Notes under the pieces: model-generated
Told to the model about the DNA's origin: nothing
Database searches by the model: none
Seen by the model: only the letters and a program-made list of their open reading frames with translations
Translations under genes and position numbers: made by a program
In this document: positions 55,180 through 63,216 of the stretch, one piece after another
How the letters are laid out: every line of letters begins with the position of its first letter
How positions within the stretch are numbered: position 1 is the stretch's first letter
Origin: Azospirillum lipoferum 4B
GTDB taxonomy: Bacteria; Pseudomonadota; Alphaproteobacteria; Azospirillales; Azospirillaceae
Direction: 5' to 3'
DNA: 64,000 bases
NCBI RefSeq assembly: GCF_000283655.1
Contig: NC_016622.1
Location: 2,368,501 to 2,432,500 of the forward strand

Positions 55180-56208
55180 ATGTCCAAGGACTACACCCCC
55201 ATCGCCAACACGATGGAGTTCCCCCCCGCCACGCCGCAGCCGAACGTCTACCCGCTGTCCTGGGTGTCGCAGACCAAGAAGCTGGAAGAGGTCTACGCCG
55301 CGGCCCAGCGCGAGAACTGGGATCCGGCCAAGCTGCCCTGGGACAGCTTCGACGTGTCGCGCTACAGCTGGGAGGAGCGGGAGGCCATCGCCTACTGGTG
55401 GACCATCCTGTCGGTGTTCGACGCGTCGGCCCCGCCGGTCTTCGCCCATGCCCTGATCAAGACCTACGAGGTGCATGAGGAGGATCCCGTCCGCCGCTGC
55501 TTCTTCTCCGTCACCCGCGACGAGCAGAACCACGAGCAGATGTGCGGTCTGGCCATCACCAAGCTGCTGGAGGCCACCAGCCCGCTGACCTACGAGCCGA
55601 AGACCGATCTCGGCCGCCGTCTGCAGAAGAACGCCCACTGGCTGTACTACAATGGCGGGCGTTATTGGGACGGCTACAAGAAGGCGGTTCCGAAATACTC
55701 GCTGGCCGTGCTGTTCAGCTCCTTCCTGATGGGCGAGATCGCGGCGGCGACCATCTTCCACCAGATGGCGGCCGGCTGCAGCGAGCCGGTGTTCAAGGAG
55801 GCCTTCCGCAACATCGGCCGCGACGAAGGCCGCCATATGGCGATCTGCATGTCGGTGATGGAGCGCGACTATCCCCATCTGGCGGTGGAGGACCGGTCGA
55901 TCATCACCAAGCAGATCCGCGCCGGCTATCTGTTCCTGTCCGCCGTGCTGTTCGAACCGCCGCCCCAGTTCTGGGACCTGCCCGACGACTTCATCGCCAC
56001 CCAGCGCGAAGCCGAGGCCATCGCCCGCAACGCCGGTTTCCACATCCCGGACTACGAGGCGAAGAAGGAGAACTGGCGCAACGCCATGCTGAACCTGAAG
56101 GGCGTGCTGGACCGCTACAACATCCCGTTCCCGGCGATCCCCGAGGTCGGCATCACCGGCGAGGAAGTGCGGGACGTCGACATGGACGAGATCATCCCGG
56201 TGTTCTGA
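55180..56208 (+). CDS. R2-like di-iron carboxylate protein, probable oxygenase component
   Basis: This 342-residue helical protein has the ligand pattern of ferritin-like di-iron enzymes of the R2 type: D81 (FDASAPP), E115xxH118 (RDEQNHEQ), E186 (LMGEIAAA) and E216xxH219 (RDEGRHMA). The spacing of the first three is almost that of E. coli ribonucleotide reductase R2, but no R2 tyrosyl-radical context or C-terminal tail is seen, and no NrdA is nearby. CGGAGGA precedes ATG 55180. It is followed by a ferredoxin-type reductase gene, the usual electron partner of di-iron mono-oxygenases. I take it to be the terminal oxygenase of a two-component system, possibly acting on an aromatic acid. The exact family and substrate are not recognised. 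Confidence 0.75.
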   Translation: MSKDYTPIANTMEFPPATPQPNVYPLSWVSQTKKLEEVYAAAQRENWDPAKLPWDSFDVSRYSWEEREAIAYWWTILSVFDASAPPVFAHALIKTYEVHEEDPVRRCFFSVTRDEQNHEQMCGLAITKLLEATSPLTYEPKTDLGRRLQKNAHWLYYNGGRYWDGYKKAVPKYSLAVLFSSFLMGEIAAATIFHQMAAGCSEPVFKEAFRNIGRDEGRHMAICMSVMERDYPHLAVEDRSIITKQIRAGYLFLSAVLFEPPPQFWDLPDDFIATQREAEAIARNAGFHIPDYEAKKENWRNAMLNLKGVLDRYNIPFPAIPEVGITGEEVRDVDMDEIIPVF

Positions 56209-56237
56209 GGCGATTCGTCAGAGCGCCGGCCCGGTTG

Positions 56238-56405
56238 CCCCCACCCTAACCCTCCCCCGCTCTCAGCGGACCTACGGTCCGCCTGCCGCGTCAGCACAAA
56301 GCGTAGCTTTGTGCGAGAGCTGGGCGGGGGAGGGGACTGCCGCTGAAAGCCGACAAAGCTCCTGTCCCCCTCCCCCGCCCAGCGGGGGAGGGTCGGGGTG
56401 GGGGC
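56238..56405. repeat. Dispersed intergenic palindromic repeat, copy E (long subtype)
   Basis: It is nearly identical to copy C in its left half, with GCGGACC-TAC-GGTCCGC and GCACAAAGC-GT-AGCTTTGTGC hairpins and GCCCCCACC/GGTGGGGGC outer arms. It lies between the di-iron and reductase genes in the same direction. It would form a large structure in the shared mRNA. Confidence 0.85.
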
Positions 56406-56442
56406 AAGAGTCCCCTGAAAGAACAGCCCAAGGATCCCCCCG

Positions 56443-57495
56443 GTGAGCCGCATCCGCCTCCACCCCTCGGGCCGCACGGTCGAGTGCCGTGACGGCGAGA
56501 CCGTCCTGTCGGCGCTGGAACAGGCCGGCTACGCCCTGCCCAACAACTGCCGCGCCGGCGCCTGCGGCGAATGCAAGGTCAAGGTCCTCAGCGGCCAGTT
56601 CGACCAGGGCATGGTGCTGGACATGGCGCTGTCCCAGGGCGAGCGGAAGGACGGCTATGGCCTGATGTGCATGGCCAAGCCGATCTCCGACGAGTTGGTG
56701 ATCGAATACGGCACCGCCGACGCCCAGCCCAAGCTGTTCCCGCCGCGCGAGAATGTGCTGTTCATCGTCACCGACCGCATCCCGCGCACGCCGCGCATCG
56801 TGGAACTGCGCCTGCGCCCGCTGGGCCAGCCGCTGCGCTACTGGCCGGGCCAGTATGTGATGCTGGGCGATGCCGCGGCCGGCGCGCCGCCGCGCTGCTA
56901 TTCCATCGCCAACGCGCCCCGTCCTGACGGCGAGATCGTGCTGCAGGTGACCCGCGTCGACGGCGGCCCGACCAGCGGCTGGATCCACGACACGCTGACC
57001 GTCGGCAGCATGGTCAAGCTGTCCGGCCCATACGGCACCTTCATCGGCGACCCGTCGGTGGACAGCCCGGTGCTGTGCATGGCCGCCGGCTCCGGCCTTG
57101 CCCCCATCCTGGCGCTGACCGACGCGGCGCTGCGCCGCGGCTACCGCCCGCCGGTGACATTGCTGTTCTCCGCCTGCACCAGGGCGGATGTGTACGAGTT
57201 GGGTCTGCTCAGCTACTGGCAGGCCAAATACCGCAACTTCAAGGTCAAGGTGACGCTGACGCGGGAGGAGGCTGCCGGCCATCTGAAAGGCCGCATTCCC
57301 GCCATCCTGCCCGGCCTGTTCCCCGACCTGTCCGGCCACGCCATCTTCACCGCCGGCAGCCCCGCCTTCGTCGAGGCCTGCGTCGCCGCCGCCCGCGCGC
57401 AGGGCGCCCGGGACGACCGGATCCACAGCGAAGGCTATGTCTCCCAGCACATCCCGGAAACGCTGCCGGCCGACCGGCTGATGTCTGTGGGCTGA
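56443..57495 (+). CDS. NAD(P)H:ferredoxin-type reductase (2Fe-2S + FAD/NAD domains)
   Basis: This 350-residue electron-transfer protein has an N-terminal plant-type ferredoxin domain with cluster cysteines C36, C41, C44 and C76 (NNCRAGACGEC, LMCMAK). A ferredoxin-NADP reductase module follows: FAD site PPRCYSIANAP, NAD site CMAAGSGLAPILAL, and C-terminal IFTAGSPAFVEACVAAAR. It is the layout of BenC and methane mono-oxygenase component C, which pass electrons from NAD(P)H to an oxygenase. GTG 56443 has AAGGA 8 bases upstream. It follows the di-iron gene across repeat copy E and is most likely its reductase. Confidence 0.88.
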   Translation: MSRIRLHPSGRTVECRDGETVLSALEQAGYALPNNCRAGACGECKVKVLSGQFDQGMVLDMALSQGERKDGYGLMCMAKPISDELVIEYGTADAQPKLFPPRENVLFIVTDRIPRTPRIVELRLRPLGQPLRYWPGQYVMLGDAAAGAPPRCYSIANAPRPDGEIVLQVTRVDGGPTSGWIHDTLTVGSMVKLSGPYGTFIGDPSVDSPVLCMAAGSGLAPILALTDAALRRGYRPPVTLLFSACTRADVYELGLLSYWQAKYRNFKVKVTLTREEAAGHLKGRIPAILPGLFPDLSGHAIFTAGSPAFVEACVAAARAQGARDDRIHSEGYVSQHIPETLPADRLMSVG

Positions 57496-57511
57496 AACGG
57501 ACGAACGCGCC

Positions 57512-59593
57512 TTAAGCCTTGCGGACACCGGCGATGAAGCCGTCGATCTCGCGGCTCAGATCCTTCGACTGGCCGGCAAGCGCGGCGGCGGCGGCGAGAA
57601 GCTGATCGGCCGCCGCCCCGGTTTCGCCGGCGCCCGCCCGGATGTCGCCCATGCCGCCGCTGACCTCCTGCGCCCCATCGGCGGCCTGGATCACGCTGCG
57701 GGCGATCTCCTGGGTCGCCGCCGCCTGCTGGTCCACCGCCGCGGCGATGCCCGACGCGATGCGGCTGACCTGGGCGATGGTTTCGCTGATGCCCTGGACG
57801 GCGGTGACCGCCTCCTGCGTGGCGTCGCGGATGCCCTTGATCTGGCCGACGATGTCCTCGGTCGCCTTGGCGGTCTGGTTGGCGAGGTTCTTGACCTCCG
57901 ACGCCACCACGGCGAAGCCCTTGCCGGCCTCGCCTGCGCGCGCCGCTTCGATGGTGGCGTTCAGCGCCAGCAGGTTGGTCTGTCCAGCGATGGAGTTGAT
58001 GAGCTCCACCACCGCGCCGATCCGCTCGGCGCTTTCCGCCAGCACGACGACGGCCTCGTCGGCCCGCTTGACGTCGGTCACCGCGGCGTCGGCGATGCGG
58101 GCGGATTCGCCGACCTGCCGGCCGATGTCCTGGACCGACGCCGACAGCTCTTCCGTCGCGGCGGCGGCGGTCTGCACATTCTCCGCGGCGGCGCGGGCGG
58201 AGGCCGCCACCTGCTCCGACCGGCCCAGGCTCTGGTCGGCGATGCCGGTCAGGCCACGCGCGGTCGATTCCAACTGCTGCGCGGCCGACGCCAGCGCGCC
58301 GGTCAGCCCGCCGACCCGCTCCTCGAAGCCTTTCTGCAGATCGGCGAGCGTCGCGGCGCGGGCCTCCTTGGCCTGCCAGTCGGCCTTCTGCTGACAGTCC
58401 AACTCGCGGGCGCGGACCAGCCCATCCTTGAACACCTCGACCGCGCGGGCCATGCCGCCGGCCTCGTCGTCGCGGTCGGCCCCCGGCACCGCAGTCTCCA
58501 GGTCGCCGGCCGCCAGCCGTGTCATCGCCCCGGTCAGCGACGCCACCGGGCGGGCAATGCCGTCGCCGACCTTCCACGCCACCAGGCACCCCAGCGCGAC
58601 GCAGCCGAGACTGACCAGCACGGTCAGCAGGGTCAGCCGGTTGGCGTCGGCCATCACGCTGGACTGCGGCGCCGCCACCATGAAGGACCAGACGCTGTCG
58701 GCGCCGGTGAAATGGATCGGCGTCAGCCGCAGATAATGCGGCGCGCCGTTCAGCGGCAGGATCCCGTCGAAGTCGCGCCCTTCGGCCACGGCGCGGCGGG
58801 CGGCCTCCGGCAGGTCGTCGGCGGCCTTGGACAGCCGGCCGCCATCGGGATGAGCGACATAGAGGCCGGAGCCGGTCAGCACCGCAGCATAACCGTCGCC
58901 ATAGGGCTTCACCGCGCGCACCAGATCGGTCAGCCCGGTCAGCGCCATATCCACGCCGGTCACACCGATGACGCGCCCATTCCCGCCGCCATCCATCACC
59001 GGGGCGGCGGCGCTGGTCATCAGCCGCTTGGTGAAGTCGTCGAGATAGGGTTCGGTCAGCACCGCTTTCCGCGCGGTCGCCGCCGCCTTGTAGTATTCCT
59101 TCTCCTGCACGTCGGAGAAGGGATAGCCCTCGCTGTCGTCGGCCTGAACCCCCTTGTCCCCCGGCAACCACAGCAGGCTCATCCGCCCGGTCTTCGGCAG
59201 CCCGAGAATCTCGGTTGCCCGGTCATGATCGGCGAAATCCCGGTCGCGCCCGTCGAACCCGTCGTCGGCCATGTCCACCCACACGCCGGCATAGAGCGGA
59301 TTGGCTTCCGCCGTCCGGCGCAGATAGCGGTTCACCGTTTCGCGCCGCGGGCTTCCGGTGGAGCGCTCCACCTCCACCAGCGCCGCGGTGGCACGGGCGG
59401 CATTCAGGGCGGTGGACAAATCGGCGGCCACCCGGGTGCCGTGGCGGTCGGCCGTCTCGGCGGCGAGCAGAACGGCGGCGTTGTGCGCGGCATCGCGCGT
59501 CAGAACCAACGACACCGCCGTAACCGCCGCGGCCCCCGCCGCCAGCACCGTGGCCACACCGATGATGATCTTCGTCCTGAAATTGGCCTTCAT
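57512..59593 (-). CDS. Methyl-accepting chemotaxis protein with periplasmic Cache domain
   Basis: This 693-residue chemoreceptor has membrane segments at about 8-30 and 305-330 flanking a double-Cache periplasmic sensor (about 35-300, with [22 protein letters not shown] and [18 protein letters not shown] in the ligand-binding fold). HAMP (about 330-385) and a signalling hairpin whose tip reads [25 protein letters not shown] in outline (core [18 protein letters not shown]) follow. No CheB-docking pentapeptide is seen. It is convergent with the reductase and codirectional with fahA and hmgA. Its ligand may be an amino or aromatic acid used by those genes, which is inference. ATG 59593 was chosen to begin the first membrane helix. 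Confidence 0.9.
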   Translation of the reverse strand: MKANFRTKIIIGVATVLAAGAAAVTAVSLVLTRDAAHNAAVLLAAETADRHGTRVAADLSTALNAARATAALVEVERSTGSPRRETVNRYLRRTAEANPLYAGVWVDMADDGFDGRDRDFADHDRATEILGLPKTGRMSLLWLPGDKGVQADDSEGYPFSDVQEKEYYKAAATARKAVLTEPYLDDFTKRLMTSAAAPVMDGGGNGRVIGVTGVDMALTGLTDLVRAVKPYGDGYAAVLTGSGLYVAHPDGGRLSKAADDLPEAARRAVAEGRDFDGILPLNGAPHYLRLTPIHFTGADSVWSFMVAAPQSSVMADANRLTLLTVLVSLGCVALGCLVAWKVGDGIARPVASLTGAMTRLAAGDLETAVPGADRDDEAGGMARAVEVFKDGLVRARELDCQQKADWQAKEARAATLADLQKGFEERVGGLTGALASAAQQLESTARGLTGIADQSLGRSEQVAASARAAAENVQTAAAATEELSASVQDIGRQVGESARIADAAVTDVKRADEAVVVLAESAERIGAVVELINSIAGQTNLLALNATIEAARAGEAGKGFAVVASEVKNLANQTAKATEDIVGQIKGIRDATQEAVTAVQGISETIAQVSRIASGIAAAVDQQAAATQEIARSVIQAADGAQEVSGGMGDIRAGAGETGAAADQLLAAAAALAGQSKDLSREIDGFIAGVRKA

Positions 59594-59877
59594 CGCGACA
59601 CCGTCGTCCGGTCCGCCCAAAGCTCCGGAATGAACGGAAAGGCGGCACCAAATGGGGAAAGGGGGCCACCTTATATTCGATAATAAGCGTCTGGCATGCT
59701 GATTTTTGCGATTCGATGACAGACCGTTCAATCACCCGGATGGCCATGAATCGCGATACCGACGGCGGGGCGAATTGCTGCAAGCGCGAAAAGGACGCCT
59801 GCGGAATGCTTGTACATCCCGCCGACGCCCGTATCCCAGCCTTCCAGACCGGGCCGCCGCGGCCTTACGGTCCCTCC

Positions 59878-60894
59878 TTACGGCCCCTCATACCGCACCA
59901 CCTGCTGGTCGATGGCGCCGAACACGCTGGCACCCTCCTTGTCGAACAGCTCGATCCGCACGCGGTCGCCGAAGCGCAGGAAGGGCGTCTTCGGCGCGCC
60001 ATGCTCGATGGTTTCGATCATCCGCAACTCGGCCAGGCAGGAATAGCCGACACCGCCGGCACCGACCGGCTTGCCGGGGCCGCCGTCCAACTTGTTCGAC
60101 ACCGTGCCCGAGCCGACGATGCTGCCGGCCGCCAGATGGCGGGTCTTGGCGGCATGCGCGATCAGCGTCGGAAAGTCGAAGGTCATGTCGACGCCGGCAT
60201 CCGGGCAGCCGAAGGCTTCGCCGTTCAGCGTCGTCACCAGCGGCCGGTGCAGCTTACCGCCGTCCCAGGCGTCGCCCAACTCGTCAGGCGTCACCGCGAC
60301 GGGGGAGAAGCTGGAGGCCGGCTTGGACTGAAAGAAGCCGAAGCCCTTGCCCAATTCCGCCGGGATCAGGTTGCGCAAGCTGACGTCGTTGACCAGCATC
60401 AGCAGACGGATATGGCCGCCCGCCGCCTCCGCCGGGACGCCCATCGGCACGTCGCCGGTGACGACAGCGATCTCCGCCTCGAAATCGATGCCCCAGGCCT
60501 CGGTCGCCGCCGGGATCGGGTCGGTCGGCGCCAGGAAGCCGTCGGAGCAGCCCTGATACATCAGCGGATCGGTCCAGAAGCTGGGCGGCATCTCCGCCCC
60601 GCGCGCCTTGCGGACCAGCTCCACATGGTTGACGTAGGCCGATCCGTCCGCCCACTGGTAGGCGCGCGGCAGCGGCGAAGCCGCCTCGGCCGGGTCGAAG
60701 GGCTGGCCCGATGCCGGATCGGCGTTCAGGGCGCGATAGGCCTCCTCCAGCCTGGGCGCCAGCGCCGTCCAATCGTCCAGCGCCGCCTGCAGGGTGCGGG
60801 CGATCTCCGGCACCGGGGTGGCGCGGGTCAGGTCGCGCGACACCACCACCAGGGTGCCGTCGCGCCCGCCCGCCTTCAAACTTGCCAGCTTCAT
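59878..60894 (-). CDS. fahA: Fumarylacetoacetase (fumarylacetoacetate hydrolase family)
   Basis: This 338-residue enzyme of the FAH fold cleaves fumarylacetoacetate to fumarate and acetoacetate. An N-terminal domain (about 1-80) precedes the FAH core: FWTDPLMYQGCSDGFLAP, DFEAEIAVVTGDVPMGVPA (metal-binding glutamates), VSLRNLIPAELGKGFGFFQSKPASSF in outline (core GKGFGFFQSKPASSFSPV), and HLAAGSIVGSGTVSNK. It starts 64 bp after hmgA, with which it must be co-transcribed. FAH-fold proteins include other hydrolases and decarboxylases, but the neighbour and length fit the homogentisate pathway. The start is ATG 60894. Confidence 0.9.
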   Translation of the reverse strand: MKLASLKAGGRDGTLVVVSRDLTRATPVPEIARTLQAALDDWTALAPRLEEAYRALNADPASGQPFDPAEAASPLPRAYQWADGSAYVNHVELVRKARGAEMPPSFWTDPLMYQGCSDGFLAPTDPIPAATEAWGIDFEAEIAVVTGDVPMGVPAEAAGGHIRLLMLVNDVSLRNLIPAELGKGFGFFQSKPASSFSPVAVTPDELGDAWDGGKLHRPLVTTLNGEAFGCPDAGVDMTFDFPTLIAHAAKTRHLAAGSIVGSGTVSNKLDGGPGKPVGAGGVGYSCLAELRMIETIEHGAPKTPFLRFGDRVRIELFDKEGASVFGAIDQQVVRYEGP

Positions 60895-60958
60895 TCGTCT
60901 CTTCCCTTCCTCGAGATTCAGCGTCCGGCGACCTTGACCCTTGTTTCAGGCTGGCCGC

Positions 60959-62095
60959 TCATTTCGCCTTCCAGCTGTCGGCGTAGCCGCCCCATTCGAC
61001 GCCTTCCATCGCCGGATAGACATCCAGCGGGTCGCGGGTGTCGATCATCACCGCGACCTCGTCGGTCTCCTTACGCTCGAACTTCTGCGCCACCTCGTAG
61101 GCCTTCGGATGCGGCCCGTGCGGGAAACCCGAGGGGTGATAGGTGACCATGCCCGGATGGATGTTGTCGCGCGAGAAGAACTGGCCGCGGTGATAGAACA
61201 GCACCTCGTCGTAATCCTCGTTGGAGTGGTAGTAGGGCAGCTTCAGCGCCTCCGGATCCGATTCGATGGGCCGCGGCACGAAGGTGCAGACGACGAAGCC
61301 GTTGGCGATCCAGGTGCTGTGCGCCGAAGGCGGCAGGTGGTAGCGGTGGCTCATCAGCGGCCGGATGTCGCGCCAGTTCAGCCGCACCGGCGCCAGATCG
61401 CCGTGCCAGCCCACCGCGTCCAGCGGGTTGAACGGATAGGTCATGGCGCAGAGCTGATTGCGCTTCTTCACCCGGACCAGGGTCTCGCGCTCGTGCTTCT
61501 GCGCCTGGAAGGCGTCGTCCAACGCCGGGACGTCCAGCACCGCCGGATCGAAGATGGCATGGGTGCCGACCAGCCCCTTGTGCGGCAGCTTGTAAGCGTC
61601 GCCGGTGGCCTCCACCATCAGGACCATCACCGCCTCGTCCGTCTCCAGCCGCCAGCTGGTGTTGCGCGGCAGCACGACATAGTCGCCCTCACGCACCTCC
61701 AGATGGCCGTAGTCGCAGAACAAGTGGCCGCCGCCCTGGTGGAAGAACAGCAGATCGTCGCCGTCGGCATTGCGGACCAGATGCTCCATCCTGCCCTTGA
61801 AGCGCCACAGCCGAAGCTGGGTCGCCCCGTTGCCCATCAGGGCCGGCGCCTCCAGGGGGCATTCCGGAATTTGGCCGGGCATATGGTCGACATGGTTCAG
61901 GTCGAAGGCGCGCGGGCGCAGCGGCCCGTCGAAGCTGGTCCAGCCGGTGGGCGGGTGGGCATGGTGCATCTGGGTCGCCGGGCCGAAGAAGCCCTCGCGC
62001 CCCATCTCGCGCTCGTAGGTGCCGGCGGGAAGCCGGACATGGGCCTGACGCGACGCGGTGCCCTCGACCTTCGGAAACGAAATCCAGTTCTTCAT
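60959..62095 (-). CDS. hmgA: Homogentisate 1,2-dioxygenase
   Basis: This 378-residue non-heme iron cupin dioxygenase opens the ring of homogentisate to maleylacetoacetate. The iron and active-site sequence HPSGFPHGPHPKAYE (H320-E334) and the preceding EVLFYHRGQFFSRDNIHPG are intact. An N-terminal cupin half has DLLFFHQGGGHLFCDYG. It is shorter than the 430-residue Pseudomonas/human form and belongs to the compact bacterial type. It is the first gene of an hmgA-fahA unit and divergent from a marR gene, with a palindromic operator between them. Together with maiA at 47.4 kb, the window codes for the whole route from homogentisate to fumarate and acetoacetate. Confidence 0.93.
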   Translation of the reverse strand: MKNWISFPKVEGTASRQAHVRLPAGTYEREMGREGFFGPATQMHHAHPPTGWTSFDGPLRPRAFDLNHVDHMPGQIPECPLEAPALMGNGATQLRLWRFKGRMEHLVRNADGDDLLFFHQGGGHLFCDYGHLEVREGDYVVLPRNTSWRLETDEAVMVLMVEATGDAYKLPHKGLVGTHAIFDPAVLDVPALDDAFQAQKHERETLVRVKKRNQLCAMTYPFNPLDAVGWHGDLAPVRLNWRDIRPLMSHRYHLPPSAHSTWIANGFVVCTFVPRPIESDPEALKLPYYHSNEDYDEVLFYHRGQFFSRDNIHPGMVTYHPSGFPHGPHPKAYEVAQKFERKETDEVAVMIDTRDPLDVYPAMEGVEWGGYADSWKAK

Positions 62096-62168
62096 GGCGC
62101 TTCCCCCTCAATGCCGCAGGCCGCTTCCATGTCGGGCGCCGGCAGGCTCGTTCCGTTGCCGCCATTTT

Positions 62169-62184
62169 AGTTTCGTTTGAAACT
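62169..62184. promoter_or_regulatory. Palindromic operator between hmgA and marR
   Basis: AGTTTC-GTTT-GAAACT is a perfect 6-bp inverted repeat about 74-89 bp from the hmgA start and 68-83 bp from the marR start. MarR proteins bind short palindromes in the gap to their divergent target. The same 13-base core recurs upstream of livK. Confidence 0.65.
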
Positions 62185-62251
62185 GTTGCAAGGGCCAAAT
62201 TACAGCGCAGGATGGGGCACTTGCGATTCTTCTTACAGACGATGTCCGCCG

Positions 62252-62791
62252 ATGCCGCCCGCCCGCCGTTCCCGCACCGACTCACCCGCATCAGCATCCA
62301 GCCCGGCAGAACTGCCGGCGCTGCATCTGACGCGCTTCCTGCCCTACCGGCTGTCTGTGCTGGCCAACACGGTCAGCCACACGCTGGCCAAGCTGTACGA
62401 GAAGCGGTTCGGCATCACCATCCCGGAATGGCGGATCATCGCCGTGCTGGGCGGCGGCGAGACGATGAGCGCAGGCGAGATCGCGCAGCGCACGGCGATG
62501 GACAAGGTGCAGGTCAGCCGCGCCATCAGCCGCATGCTCGAGTCCGCGCTGATCCTGCGCGAATCGGGCGACACCGACCGGCGCAAGGCCCTGCTGACCC
62601 TGACGCCCAAGGCGCTGGCGATCTATGCCGAGATCGTGCCGATGGCCCTGACCTATGAGGAAGAGGTCACCGACGCCCTGTCGATCGACGAACGGGCGCA
62701 GCTCGACACGCTGTTGTCGAAGCTGCAGGCCCGCGCCGACCAGCTGGCCGCCCGCCCGGCGCCGGTCAGCGCACAGGTGGATGAGGACTAA
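62252..62791 (+). CDS. MarR-family transcriptional regulator of the homogentisate genes
   Basis: This 179-residue winged-helix regulator has dimerisation helices at each end. The DNA-binding part is TIPEWRIIAVLGGGETMSAGEIAQ in outline, with recognition helix DKVQVSRAISRMLE and the wing SGDTDRRKALLTLTPKA. ATG 62252 was chosen because the earlier TTG lies inside the operator, although no ribosome-binding site is clear. It is divergent from hmgA-fahA. MarR regulators in such positions usually repress the neighbouring operon until a pathway intermediate such as homogentisate binds. The shared 13-mer suggests it also controls the liv operon. It is the last GC-rich gene before the AT-rich edge. Confidence 0.88.
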   Translation: MPPARRSRTDSPASASSPAELPALHLTRFLPYRLSVLANTVSHTLAKLYEKRFGITIPEWRIIAVLGGGETMSAGEIAQRTAMDKVQVSRAISRMLESALILRESGDTDRRKALLTLTPKALAIYAEIVPMALTYEEEVTDALSIDERAQLDTLLSKLQARADQLAARPAPVSAQVDED

Positions 62792-63216
62792 GAAGAACTT
62801 AACGAAACTCAACTTGGTAAAATTTCGAAGGTGCATGGCAGCCAGTCTGGGATGCAACGCCCTCTTGGGTACTCGTTCAGCCTCCGATCACACCTCAGCC
62901 GTCCAAGTTGAAGTGTGGTCATTGCTGTCCGCTGTTGTATGACAGTCAGATTCCCGACATAGTGGTCCTTATCCATCATCCATCATCCATCATCCATCAT
63001 CGTTTAGCGGAAGTTTTCCCCTAGTCACTGGCCCGGCGATCAAACCATATTGCCAGATTTAGAAAGCTCTACAATGTTAAAAGCTGGACATCGTTTAAAC
63101 GCATTAAATGGGTACAAAGAAGTTACCGTATAGCGTGAAGTAAATAGTTGATAATATACTACATACGCTGAGCTTTAAACCCTCTCATGTCCATATATAT
63201 TTTAGGGGAAAGAACC
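62792..63216. other. Composition boundary: transition from GC-rich core to AT-rich DNA
   Basis: The region has no supported gene. Base composition shifts from strongly GC-rich to AT-rich from about 62.8 kb, and from 63.06 kb on most of the sequence is A/T. It contains a heptamer tandem repeat at 62972-63001. No tRNA, integrase or attachment repeat is visible. It probably marks the edge of an acquired segment and holds the promoter of the partial gene at 63217. Confidence 0.6.
62972..63001. repeat. Tandem heptamer repeat TCCATCA, four copies plus a partial one
   Basis: TCCATCA is repeated four times without interruption and followed by TC. It is non-coding. Such arrays arise by slippage and can vary between strains. 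Confidence 0.9.

Noticed and set aside
55180..56208. Ribonucleotide reductase small subunit NrdB
   Set aside because: The ligand spacing is R2-like, but there is no NrdA, no R2 C-terminal tail and no tyrosyl-radical context, and the neighbour is an oxygenase-type reductase.
62972..63001. The TCCATCA array as a CRISPR
   Set aside because: The units are 7 bp with no spacers and no cas genes nearby. It is a simple tandem repeat.
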